Below the pieces are notes generated by a model, which saw nothing but the letters and a program-made list of their open reading frames with translations, was not told where the DNA came from and made no database searches. A DNA stretch of 64,000 nucleotides from Leptodactylus fallax (Eukaryota; Chordata; Amphibia; Anura; Leptodactylidae): contig CAMRHE010000352.1 of NCBI GenBank assembly GCA_947044405.1, positions 372,001-436,000 of the forward strand, in the 5' to 3' direction. Shown here one piece after another: positions 11,097 through 22,321 of this stretch. The stretch's first letter is position 1, and each line of letters starts with the position of its first letter. The translations under genes and the position numbers were made by a program.

Positions 11097-12520
11097 TAAC
11101 CCTTTATATGCTGCGGTCAATGCTGACCACAGCACCTATGTCATTTTAGAGAAAAAAGTAGAAATAACCTTGTTTCCCCCTTGCTAATGAAAAAATAAAT
11201 AAAATATGTGGCATCCCAGAGCTGGCTATGGCTGGGCTGAGGGTGATCTCTGTAGTCATTGTATTATTTCCTGTTGCTTCATAGCCTGTGTGACATAGCA
11301 GGGGGTCCTGAGTCTCACACAACACAGCGCCACCTAGTGAGCCTCACACGTGCATTACACCTCCCATAGGATTGAATAGTAACCAAATGTCCAATGGGAG
11401 GACATCACCTGGGAAAAGGGGAGGAGTCAGCTGATCACTGGGTCCCCATGGTAACACCCCTGCAGGAAGGTCCTGCGTGTGAGGAGTTAGAAGTGTGGAG
11501 TGTTAGGAGGAGGAGGTGAGGAGATGTGTGATGTCCTGTGAAGAAAGCAGTGAGTTTAGTTCAGGAATCTCAAGTCCTAGACAGGCCCAGGAAGGTTGGA
11601 GAGCTGACATACTCCAGCTATTCAGAAGATCCTGTCCCCTGTCTGCCTAGCCATCACCCTGAAGGAAGTCAAGCATCATTATCTTGTCAGCATGAGACTG
11701 TGGAGAGAACATTCTGGAACACGTGCTCCATAGCCAGTATCACAGGATCCAGGGGCCAAGGCCAGACCTGTGGAATATCCTGCCACCCTGACTATTGCAC
11801 CCCAAAACTCTGAGCTATCAGGGCCACATAACGTGAGTGGGGAATATTATGTACTAGTATCATGGTGGGCATCCTCCTATGAGCCAAATAGGAGCCCAGA
11901 CGCACCTTAGGGCTGTAACACTGAAGTATAAGGGGCTAGGAACACCTTTCATCAAGTCTACCCTGCACCCCAGGACTTTGCTGTGTCACCAGGTGTACCC
12001 CGTTGTTTTGTATTGAAGAAACTGTTTAAGCATTTGTGCCTCCACACCCATGGAAGTAAAAGTTCAACTTTACAACCGTTTCTGTGTCTGACTCTGCACC
12101 GACAACATCAGGGCGCCCCAAACACCACCAGTCGGCACAGTATAGGGGAAGCGCCCCGGGGGAACAATCACCACCAACATTTGTGCAGCCCCCTCATCAC
12201 CGGTACCAGTGGTGGTAACGTGGGACAGCACCAGCGCTGCGCCCTCGTGCCCAGAGACCGTGACAAGTCTGCGCTGTTTGCATCCCGCAATCCCAACTGC
12301 AGCGTTACCTTCCATCTGGTCAGCGCAAATACACAATTGGTATTACCACATGAGTAACAGCCCCTAAAATAAAATGAATATGTTATTTATTCTACATAAA
12401 CACCATAAACATTAAAATTCACATGCCAGAATTGATGTTTTATGATCATCTCACCTCTCAAAAACAAAATGTAATAAAAACTGTTCAAAAATCTTATGCA
12501 TCCACAAAATACAAGGTGTC
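11097..12520. repeat. Family X fragment interrupted by an unknown insertion (11207-12365)
   Basis: The left end 'taaccctttatatgctgcgg' resembles 'ttaacccttcagatgccgcg' at about 17926 in family X, and 12366-12520 looks like AT-rich family X interior. Between them, 11207-12365 is GC-richer, begins tgtggcatcccag and is flanked on both sides by aaaata (11201-11206 and 12366-12371). This could be a solo LTR or another retroposon, but the direct repeat sits in AT-rich DNA and no LTR partner is visible. A 124-codon frame inside (11983-12357) resembles nothing I know. Confidence 0.4.
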
Positions 12521-12529
12521 ATAAAGCTA

Positions 12530-13445
12530 CATTGAAATAAAATGTAAAAAGTTATGAAAGCGGCAATGCTGAGATAGGTAAAATGTTACTGGTTTAAAAT
12601 CGGTTAAAATGCACATGAGGCACCGGAGATATGTACCAATAATATTTATTTCAGCCATAAATTCAAAATCTGCAATAAAAAAAGACAATTTCGGGAGGAT
12701 TTTTGCAATGTGTGGCGACTGCGTGCCTAGACAGGGATGTATCCCGTTTATGTAGGATGTCATTATGATAGTCTCTCTAAATTAGTCTTGCCTTTATAAT
12801 CTAATGGGCAATTGCATTGTGCCACATGTAGAACACCCCTGCTCTTACAGTTGATAAATTCTTTCACTGAAAAAGTTTGTCCCATAACTGGTCAGATGAC
12901 GGTCTTGGTTTTACGGATCTGATCACAGGCTATGCAGTTGCCACATCGGAAATTGCCTATCGGTTTCTGGCTTAACCAATTTGTACTTTTGGATGTGTCA
13001 ACAAAATAAGTCCGAACCAATCGGTCCCTTAGACTCCTAACCCTTTTATATGTAATCTCCAGATAAGGGAATAGGACTTGTCTCAAATCATTGTCCTTTT
13101 AGAGAATTCACCAATGCCTTAACATTCCAATGCTCCACATCAGAGGTTCAAATGATTCTAAAATTCCTTTTTGTTACCTCTTTAGTTAGCCTTAGTGGTG
13201 ACACTCCAGTGTCAAAGTACTTCCGCAATGCAGAGTCTGTGTAGCCCCTATTTTTAAAGCAAACCCTCAAATCATCCGCGTGTGTCTTAAAAGCAGACAT
13301 ATGTGAAAAATTCCTTCTTACTTTAAGATACTGCCTCTTTGGAATACCCACTTAGAGTAGACTGTTCATGGAGGTTTCTTTTCACCTGAGTACAGAATCC
13401 CCCCTGCTCCTCTCTGTATAAGTACGTCCAAAAAGGCTAATTTAT
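12530..13445 (-). pseudogene. Penelope-like retroelement fragment with GIY-YIG remnant
   Basis: On the minus strand the pieces lie in the order expected for the end of a Penelope-like polyprotein. A reverse transcriptase C-terminal block (LAFLDVLIQR, about 13430) comes first, then GIPKRQYLKVRRN with DLR..F.NRGY (13148-13351), then LRDRLVRT and the cysteine motif FRCGNCIACDQ (12892-13086). Near 12800 a short VLHVAQCNCP..YKGKT block matches the start of a GIY-YIG endonuclease. Frameshifts separate the blocks and the RT catalytic core is missing. The family uses RT plus GIY-YIG nuclease for retrotransposition; this copy is 5'-truncated and dead. Its upstream end abuts repeat W copy 2. Confidence 0.75.
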
Positions 13446-13612
13446 CATAATTCCATCCACTATTGAAGTAAAGGTCCTCTGGCACCCAGAGGCTTCTAGA
13501 AAAGATGATCTGGTGGTCCAGGTGTTGGACTCCATAGATCAAATACTGATGACTTTCCTGTGAATAGGTCATCACTATGAAAATTCAATTTGGGGCCGAA
13601 AAACCCTTTAAT
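13446..13612. repeat. Short dispersed repeat W, copy 2 (inverted)
   Basis: Ends in ccgaaaaaccctttaat and contains 'gaaaattcaatttgggg', the inverse of copy 1 at 9677. A further block 'gtcatcactatgaaaatt' preceded by 'tgatgactttcctgtgaata' forms a small inverted repeat. Non-coding. Confidence 0.6.
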
Positions 13613-13894
13613 CTAGGGCAATTGATTAGTAGCACCTGACTGTTACTTACCCTCTTAATTCCTATGGATGCAGTACAAGTGTACTAAATTTTTCACACAC
13701 TGCTTTTACATTTTGGCATAGTTTTTCTTATATAAATAATAACACAGTATAATTTGTCATATGTTGTTTATCTGAGGTTGTAGTTACTATTTACCTAATT
13801 TTAAGACCTTCTAAGGCCCAGATTTTGTATACCCTGATATGATACATAACACCATAGAATTCATAAAGGTTGTACTTTGTTTTTCTCAAGAATG

Positions 13895-13953
<59 letters not shown>
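13895..13953. repeat. GATA tetranucleotide microsatellite
   Basis: An uninterrupted run of the tetranucleotide gata, about 14-15 units, directly followed by a foldback element. Confidence 0.97.
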
Positions 13954-13955
13954 CT

Positions 13956-14083
13956 AGTGGTTTTATTCCATACTACTGCGATGTTTAGGTCCTAATGGTA
14001 GAGGACCTTTGTCAAGAGGATCTTTCTAAAGGTCCTCTACCATTAGGATCGAAACGTCGCAGCAATATGGAATAAAACCACTA
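13956..14083. repeat. Foldback element with 'cgaaacgtcgc' motif
   Basis: tagtggttttattcca at the left pairs with tggaataaaaccacta at the right; the pairing runs inward through 'cctaatggtagaggacc' and 'ggtcctctaccattagg' to a small centre near 14018. Two bulges differ between arms. The right arm reads ggatcgaaacgtcgc, a 'cgaaacg' motif also found in the palindrome at 46751-47063. Confidence 0.85.
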
Positions 14084-15717
14084 TAATTTTTGCATATACC
14101 TGGAGTGCTATCCATTCTTTCTATTTTACTATTTTGGGACCAGATGGCAGATTCCTGACAATTTGCACCCATTAGCCGTGACAGGTTTCTGTTTTTTGTA
14201 TTTGTTGCTGCTCTACATTTCTTTTTGTTTCTAGATAGATATATAGTTGCCATCCTGCACCTGACTATGAAATATCCTGATTATTCCTTTCATTCTCCTC
14301 ATATAAAACATACCAAGCATCATTCACCAAATCTGCAATGTTCTTCTGGTTTTGTAATTAGGAGATGTGGTATTTGCAGGCGCATAACTTTCATTCTCTT
14401 TACTGGTCTATTTGTACAGGCTGCATTCCCACTCAGGCTGGCCAGAGCTAATTATAATCCTGTTACTAAGAACTGACTCACATACTGTACCCTCTTAGGT
14501 CAGAAGCCGCTGTGTCCGGACAGTGAGCTGTGTTGACCTCTAGAGAGGACATGGTTTGACATCAGCACAGGGATGGTCATGGCTAACAATATCACTGTCT
14601 TAAACCACAGGAACGAGAAAAGTAGCAGCAAAGTCAGTGCATATGCAAAATCCTACAAAATCCTGATAAATGATTAGACACTAAGATAAAACTGTATGTG
14701 GTTTTAGTGGGTTATCTGTTAAATTAACCTGCTGTCTCCTCTTTCTATTAATCTAGGAGTTGCATAAGAGGGAGTGAAATATAGCTAAAAGATCAGACTA
14801 CACAAGGTTTATTTCTTGAATATAACCATGGAAATGCCTAACTATACATAGAATATTTATAAGAAAGAATAGGAGATTAAAAAAAAAAAAAAAGATTCAC
14901 AAAACTGCTTTTTTATTATGTTTGAAGTACTGGAGTAATAGAAAATGATTGCCACTGGTACCCCTACGGATCCTGAGAATGAATGGGCTGCAATGCTAAT
15001 GCTAATGCTTAAGTTTTCCTTGCACTATACTGCTATTGACTACTCAGCAGTGTAGGAAACTGTAGTCTGCATCTATTGACTTGAATGGCAATGTGCTACC
15101 TTTCAATGCACAAAGAGTTGCCACTGTACTGTAAGGTGGTGTGGGCAGACATTAAAACAGTCTGTTGCACAGGATGGGTTAAACCCCTATCCTGACCCCT
15201 GTCCTGACTGCGCCTGAGAGTGTATAGTGTTAATAAAGTTAGTGCTGCTCCATTTTACAGTTTGATTCCATGGAACTATATCAATGACAAACATTTGTAT
15301 TGCGTTTTTCTCTCAAAGCACAGGGCACGTTGTGCAGTAAGAGAGTCAGTGGCCGCCACAAAGACCCCAGTATTGCAAGGCAACAGTGCTAACCACTGAG
15401 ACACGATATATTGAGATGTTCTTGCACTATATTGTATGATATATCATATGCAGGGCATATTATAATAAGGGCAAAATGGGTTGTAGTCATTTACTATCAG
15501 TAGATTCTTATTTTTCCATTGTCAATTTTTAAGTAAAAACATCAACCAATAAATTATTACCGAGAATTTAAAAAATATATATAAATAAATTATGTGTGTG
15601 TGTAGTAATGTGGTCAGACAGTAAATTAGACTGATAGCTATACAGCAGATCTTTATTACTTGTGACGTTCAATAATGCCGGATGCAAACAGAATTTGAAT
15701 GTGTGGGTTATTTATAG
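14084..15717. other. Mostly anonymous sequence; possible SINE head near 15340-15405
   Basis: No coding signal. Around 15375-15402 'gcaaggcaacagtgctaacc' followed by 'actgagacac' resembles the tRNA-like head of the SINE at 24785-25066 in the same minus orientation. A poly(A)-like run sits at about 14879-14893. The rest is unrecognised. Confidence 0.4.
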
Positions 15718-16040
15718 GGGGCGTTCACACTATCGTTGTTAGTGTCCGTTGTTGGCATCTGTTACAAAATGTCAACAACGGACACTAACAGATCCATCAT
15801 AAATCCATTAATTTCAATGGAATTTGACCTGTGGTCTGTTGGTGTCCGTTGTCACAAAATCCATCACAGGTCCATTATTTTAGCAGACATAATAACACGA
15901 AGTGCAGAACTTTTGGGTCTGTTCTAAATAACGGACTTATGACAGATGTTAAGTGTCTGTTATTTTTTTAACATTAATGTCTATGGATAACGGACTTATG
16001 ACGAATGGTAACGGACATTCATCACCGCTTTTTTTTTTCT
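15718..16040. repeat. Short element with internal inverted repeats ('gcgttcacact' type)
   Basis: Begins gggggcgttcacactatc. 'gttgttagtgtccgttgttg' near 15736 is followed by its inverse 'caacaacggacactaac' near 15771, and 'ataacggacttatgac' occurs twice (about 15928 and 15988). Right end unclear. Non-coding. Confidence 0.55.
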
Positions 16041-17440
16041 GCGCATGCTTATAAAACACAAGATAACTCAGGATATATGTGAAAATTTATTTTTTCAACT
16101 ATATTTATGTATAAAGTTGTGATTTATGCACAAAAATAAATATACAATAAAATAATTAAAATAAAGGTTATTTTCTTAAAATAAATGTTTATTTTGTATA
16201 GACAACGAAATAAGTCAAGCAAAGACAAGGTGAATATAAATGGTTTCTTTTTTTCTGACACCCATAACTTTTTATATTTCCATGTACGGGGATGGATAGG
16301 GCGTCTTTTTTTGCGGGGCCAGGTGTACTTTTTAGTCATACCATTTTGGGGAATGTCTATTGCTTTGACCACTTTTTATTCAAATTTTTATCAGAAGCGA
16401 AATAGCGAGAAAATGGCAGTTTGGCACTTTTGATTTTTTTTTCCAGCTACAGTGTACGTTTACCGTACAGGAAAAATATTTTTATAAGTTTGTAGATCGG
16501 GCATTCTTGTACACAAGGATACCTAATGTGTATGTGTTTCGCAGTAATATATTACTTTTATATGTATTCTAGGAAAAGGAGGGTGATTTGAACTTTTTTT
16601 TTTTTTTTTACTATTTTATTAGCCCCCCTAGGGGGCTTGAACCAAGACCCATAGACTGCAGTACAACTGTATTGCAGTCTATGGGATATTCGCTACATAG
16701 CTATTGAGGCTGGTCATAGACCAGCCTCAATAGCTATAATGCAGTGACAAGCCTGGGAGCCTTCATAAGGTTCCCAGCTGTCAGCAGAACAGGTTGGCTC
16801 CCGCGATCTCGCGGGACCTGTCCTGGAGGCCATTTTTTGACTTTGGGGGGGTATCCTGCCCTGAGATGCCCGCGATCATAGATCATGTAATAACTTTACA
16901 AAAATTCAAAATTCTGAAGAAAAAAAAAAATTTCTTTCAATCAGCATATTCTGACAATTTTTTTATATTTCAGCTTACGGAGTTCTGTAAGGTGTCTTTT
17001 TTGTGGGACAATATGTAATATTTATTGATACCATGTTGTGAAATGTATGATGTTTTGATCACTTTTTTTTCCATTTTTATAGGGAGGCAAAAAGGTGAAA
17101 AAACACCAATTCAGACATTTTGTTTCTTTTTTTTTCCTGATATAGCGTTTACTGTATGAAACAAATGTTTTTATATTTTCATAGTTTGGGCATTTTTGGA
17201 CTTAGTGGTGCCTAATGTGTTTATGTTTACTTTTATTTGTTTATATTTATATCTGATATATCGGAAAGGCGGGTGATTTAAACTTTAGAAAACGTAAAAG
17301 TAACCACTCAAGCAGATCATTTCAAACTTTTAACATTTTTTCAAAACTTCCACAAAATTTCCTATTTTTTCATAATTAAACACAAAAACATATCGACCAA
17401 AAATTTACCACTAAGACAAAGTACAGCGTGTCATGAAAAA
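16041..17440. repeat. Family X repeat, copy 2
   Basis: This AT-rich stretch shares many blocks with 18240-19048 in the opposite orientation: 'gggtgatttgaac', 'gggcattttt', 'ccattttgggg' and 'gataccatgttgtg'. It has the same hairpin type as other copies (agccccccta around 16621 paired with tagggggct). Short repeats inside, such as 'gatcactttttt', recur. No protein-coding frame is credible. Confidence 0.6.
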
Positions 17441-17446
17441 ACAATA

Positions 17447-17669
17447 TTAGACTGATGCCCCACTTTGCAGAAATGCAGAGTTTTTTGTTGCAGTTTTTAT
17501 TGCGTTTTTTTGAGCCAAAGCTAAGAATGGCTACAAAAGGTATGGGAAATATATAGGAAGCTGTTATTCTTCTACCTTCTGCTCAATCCACTCCTGGCTT
17601 TGGCTCAAAAAGCTGTTGCAAAATCTGCAACTAAAAAAGCTGCATTTCCGCAACGTGGGGCCTCAGCCT
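17447..17669. repeat. Foldback element Z
   Basis: Left arm 'gatgccccactttgcag' with 'aaatgcag' pairs with 'ctgcatttccgcaacg' and 'tggggcctcagcctta' on the right. An inner block 'tttgagccaaagc' pairs with 'ctttggctcaaaaa'. About 220 bases, non-coding, probably a non-autonomous DNA element. Confidence 0.65.
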
Positions 17670-19219
17670 TAGGCCGCGGTATGGCTATGGCGGAAACGGC
17701 CGCAGCATTTTACAGTCACAGCATAGTTCTAGTGAATTCCATCCCCACTTTGCATTAGCCCCTTAACAACGCAGGGCGCAATAGTACGTCCTGAGTCGCA
17801 TGACGATGTATGGAGAGCGCTCAGGAGCTGAGCGCTCTCCATACACCGCGGGTGCCGGCTGTATAATACAGCCAGGACCCACAGCTAACAGCAGTGATTG
17901 GTGCCTGCACCGATCGCGGCTGTTAACCCTTCAGATGCCGCGGTCAAACGCGACCGTGGCATCTAAATTGCGGAGCCGACAAGGGTGCCGCCATTTTTAC
18001 CTCATCGCCGCCCTCCGGAATGTCATCGGAGGGCGGCGCTTGGTTGCCATGACAGCCGGGAGCCTATTGAAGGCTCCCAGGCCTGTCATTTCAGTATAGC
18101 TATTGCACGATGCCAGAGGCATCGTCTAATAGCAGTGAAGGCATTTTGCTATTCACTGCGATACAGTAGTATCGCAGTGAATAGTATGATCGATCAGACT
18201 CCCTAGGTTTCAAGGTCCCTAGGGAGTCTGATCATACAAGTAAAAGTATAAAAAAAAAAGTTTTTAAAAGTATGTAAAAATTAAAAAAAACACAAAAGTT
18301 CAAATCACCCCCCTTTCCCTAGATCAGATATAAAAGTAAATAAACAAAAGTAAACATAAACACATTATGTATCCCCGCGCTCCAAAATGCCCGAACTATT
18401 AAAATATTAAAATATTTATCCCATACGGTGAACGGCGTAGCGGGGAAAAAAAATCAAAATGGCCAAATAGCGTTTTTTTCAACACTTTGTCTCCTATAAA
18501 AAATTGAATAAAAAGTGATCAAACCATCAGATCTTTCCCCAAGTGGTATCAATAAAAACATCATGTTGTCCCGCATAAAAAGACGCCTTACCCAGCTCCA
18601 TACATGTAAATATGAAAAAGTTACAGGTGACACAATATGGCGATGCAAATTTTTTTTTTCTATTTAGCAAAGTTTTTAATTTTTTAAAAGGTATCAAAAC
18701 ATTACAAATACTATATAAATTTGGTATCGCCGTGTTCATACTGACCCACAGAATACAGGTAACATGTCATTTTTACCACACAGTGAATGGTGTAAAAATT
18801 AAACCCATATGAATTTGGCGCAAATGCAGTTTTTCTCCAATTGCACCTCATTCTGAATTTTTTTCCAGCTTCCCAGTACATTGCACAGAATATTGAATAG
18901 TGACATTACAAAGTACAATTTGTTTCGCAAACAATAAGCCATCATGTGACTCTGTGAACTGAAAAATGAAAAAGTTATGGCTCTTGGAATGTGGGGAGGG
19001 AAAAACGAAAATGCAAAAACAAAAAATGGCCCGGTCATTAAGGGGTTAAAATACGTGCTGCTGACTGTTGCAGTTTTGGAAATCGCAGCATATCAATTAT
19101 ACCTACCGAAACGCCGGTGGTTTCCCTATAAATATAATTGAAGCAGAAAGTCCGCAGAGGAAAACTCTGCAAACTTTCTGCCAAAAGCATTGCGAGATGC
19201 CACGTGGGGCCTTAGCCTC
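17670..19219. repeat. Short element Y, copy 1, split by family X copy 1
   Basis: Bases 17670-17756 and about 19055-19219 are two parts of one short element. Other copies at 56891-57010 and 59380-59495 carry the matching text ('gcattttacagtca', 'ggttttggaaatc', 'cagaaagtccgcagag'). In the copy at 56891 the two parts are continuous, which shows the 1.3-kb interruption is an insertion. The right end is 'cgtggggccttagcc'. Confidence 0.65.
17757..19048. mobile_element. Family X element, copy 1, both ends visible
   Basis: It starts tagccccttaacaacgcag and ends gtcattaaggggttaa, so the ends form an inverted 'ccccttaa' repeat. It is inserted inside short element Y, which gives its limits independently. 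A strong hairpin occurs at 18197-18231 (agactccctag paired with ctagggagtct). There is no transposase. TTAA at or next to both ends would fit piggyBac- or Kolobok-type target choice, but I cannot prove a superfamily. Confidence 0.65.
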
Positions 19220-20797
19220 ATAATGACATCTCAGAAATTGTCTTCCCTGCCTGACCCCTTCACAAATGTTAAACTATTAACAGACTTGTCTCAAACTACC
19301 ATCGCAGATAGGAAAAAGTTTGCACCTATCACCGCTGTATTGTGAAGAGAAAAAGCACAACACAGGTTACATGGTGACGCTTGGAAAAGAAAGAGTGCTA
19401 GTTGGCTTTTAGAGTGTAAATTTTCCTGGAATTTGTTTTTTGGTGCCATGTCTCATTTGCAGACCCCTAAAATACAAATACAATGGAAACCCCAAAACAT
19501 GATCCCATTTTGGAAACTACACCCCTCAAGGAATTTATTAAGGACTATACTGAGCATTTTGATCCCACGGCTGTTTCATAGATTTTATTAACATTGGGCA
19601 GTAGAAATGAAAAGATATATTTTTTGCAATAAAATGTTGCTTTAGCCACAACTGTTTAATTTTTACAAGGGGATAAAGGATAAAATGTATCCCGCAATTT
19701 GTTATGTAATTTCTCCTGACTACGGAAATACCCCATATATGGATGTAAACTACTGTTTTGGAACACAGCAGGGTTCAGAAGACAGGGAATGCCATTAGGC
19801 TTTTGGAGGGCAGAATCATTTTCAGGACCCATGAAACATTGACCCATTGATGATTGGTGATGCAGTGGAGAGTAGCAAAAAGCAACTTCATTTTGGAAAC
19901 TGCAGCCCTCAAAGGGTATAGTGATCATTTTGACTCCACAGATGCTTTTCAAAAAGAAATAGTGAAAAATGAAAATTGACATTTTCCCAGATAGGCCATT
20001 TCAGTGCCCAATAGGTCCTGCTCATATGATGGCACTGTGAAATGTCAGCTTTCCAATTATTATGCTCTGTTTCCTGATTTAGGAAACACCCTACATGCAA
20101 CTCTAATCTTTTGCCTACAAATAAGGGCTCAGAAATGAAGAAGCACCATGCACACCAGGCCTAATTTGGTTATTTACACTGCATAGGCGAGAAATTGCAG
20201 GGGTTCTGAGGCAAAATAAAAAAATATGGATCCCTTATTTTAGAAACTACTCCCCTCAAGGAATTTATCAAGGGGCATACCGAGCATTTTGACCCCTTAA
20301 GTATTGCATTATTTTGATTTCCAGAAATAAATGCGCAGTGAAAAGTTAAAATTGCAATTGCAGGGGTGTGGCCTGAACCTCAATGTGACCAGATGCTCCT
20401 GCCCTGCCTCCTATAATAACGGGACCAACCCAGCTTTCCCAGGCGCCCATGGGGAGGAAACTACCTCAGGCAGCATCCTCAGGGACCCCTGCTCCTCCTG
20501 AGATCTCCCAGCAGCTGACACTTACCGCACTTCTATGCAAGGCACCGTCTTCTGTCCGGATACCCACGAGGTGGCGGCCATCTTGTCAGGCCCCGGCCTC
20601 CGCAATTAACGAGGAGGCGAAGTTATCCCCAACGGACCCGCGCGACCTCCACAGCTCTGACACCACTCCTACCTCCCAGCGCTCGCCAGATTTGCAGCGC
20701 TGCACCTCTGCAGAACCTCCTGTGATGGCTTCTGCGGCCCTGCAACCTCTTCCTTCCCGGGATCCGCTCTCTTCAGCAGGTACTCCCCCTCCCCCCA

Positions 20798-21930
20798 GTG
20801 GCCTTCAGAACTACTTCTGGGCGGCCATCTTCTCCTGGCTCTCCTCCTCGCTCACTAGAGGGGGGCGCCCTGCAGGCTTCTCGGCTGCCTTTCCCCAAGG
20901 CCTGTCGCAGCCCTGCCTCCTCCCCTCCTGCTAATGCACCTACTGACCCGCATGCTGAGCGACCCGCCACTCCTGATGTACCTGTGGCTCCATCTGCACC
21001 TGGATCTCTACAGTGGCCCTCCCAGACCTCACCAACACTTCCCTGGGAGGATGAAGTGGACCTAGGGGCACCCCATCCTTGTCCCCTTTTGCGACTGGCT
21101 CCCAACGGTCGCCTGCTTCTACTTACTTGCCTGGGGCCCAGCACTGCAGCGCTCCTCCTGTCTCCTCTATTCCACCACAGTGGCAACAGTTGCTTACTAA
21201 CCTGCCATCAAAAGATGATTTTCACTCTCTCATTGCTGAAGTCACAGAGGCATGTCGGGTGGAAATCCGTGCAGAAATCTCTACTCTGAGAAAAGATCTC
21301 CAAAACATCTTGTCTAGGGTTGATGCCTTGGAAGATGACCATGATGAGACCCGTGCATATGTCTCACAGCTCCAGGACTCTGTCTCCTCTCAACATCAGG
21401 TTGTCACAGACATGCAGCGACACCAGGAGGACTTGGATAATAGAGGCAGGGACAACAATATCCGGGTCAAGGGCCTTCCTGAGGCCACCCAAGCAGAGGA
21501 CCTTCATATTACCTTGGAGGCGATCTTCAACTCCATCCTGCAGGAGTCTCCCTTCCACAAAATCAAGCTTGACTGGGCCCATTGGGCCCTGCGCCCTAAG
21601 GGCTCTGGTCCCACTCCTGCTGTGTGCACGACTTTACTCTGAAGGAGGCTATCCTAGCCAAAGCTAGACGACTCCGGGACTTTGATTTTGACGGTGCTAA
21701 ACTTCAGCTGTACCAAGACCTTTCCTGGATCACCCTTCAGAAACGGAGGCATCTACGCCTTCTGCTCCAACTTCTGTGAGACTGTCAAGTACCCTACTGC
21801 TGGGGCTTTCCTTTTGCCCTCACTGCTAGGCATAATGGACGTTCCGCTACCTTGCACTCCCATGCGGACCTGGAGCAGTTTTGTGCTATCTTGGATATTC
21901 TTCCTCCGGACTTGCCAGATTGGGAAATAG
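20798..21930 (+). pseudogene. L1 ORF1 protein (RNA-binding chaperone), frameshifted
   Basis: ORF1p of L1 elements is an RNA-binding, trimerising protein of the retrotransposition particle. The best segment is 21079-21642 (187 codons). It has a proline/serine-rich start, then a charged coiled-coil stretch (EIRAEISTLRKDLQNI ... LEDDHDETRAYVSQL), then the start of the RRM-like domain (RDNNIRVKGLPEA). The C-terminal domain continues in other frames up to about 21930 (LQLYQDLS and SHADLEQFC blocks). At least two frameshifts break it, one near 21640. The upstream frame from 20449 is low-complexity and may be untranslated leader. Confidence 0.75.
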
Positions 21931-22321
21931 TCGCCCCTCCGCCAAAACCTCCTCCAGTGTGGACTATGCAGACATCTCGATGTCACCATTTGCCTTCTCT
22001 GGGTGCAACGTATCGAAGACAACGGGTGGACCCACCACCCCCTGATCCATTTTGGTTGCTTCTCCCCTCTATTTTCACTCCCCCCCCCTTTTTTTTTTTT
22101 TTTTTTGATGGTGTCGTTTAATGACTTTTGCTTAAGCCTGTTGGTCCCATAGCCATTACCTTTTTCTTCTTATTTGATATTGACACCTGCTTAGCAGGTG
22201 GGGCAGGTCATTACCTCCCCGTCTCAGAGTTGTAGTTTACCCTCGCCACTTAACACCCTTCCTGGTGGCTTCAGTTGGCTGTCTACTGCCAGTCCACTTC
22301 CGCTCCCCTTCCTAGGGGGCT

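Noticed and set aside
11983..12357. 124-codon plus frame in the unknown insertion
   Set aside because: No recognisable domain, no homologous frame elsewhere in the window, and a length compatible with chance in GC-richer sequence.
20773..21289. 137-codon minus and 163-codon plus frames in the L1 5' part
   Set aside because: GC-rich, proline- and alanine-rich shadows overlapping the ORF1 reading; no independent motif.
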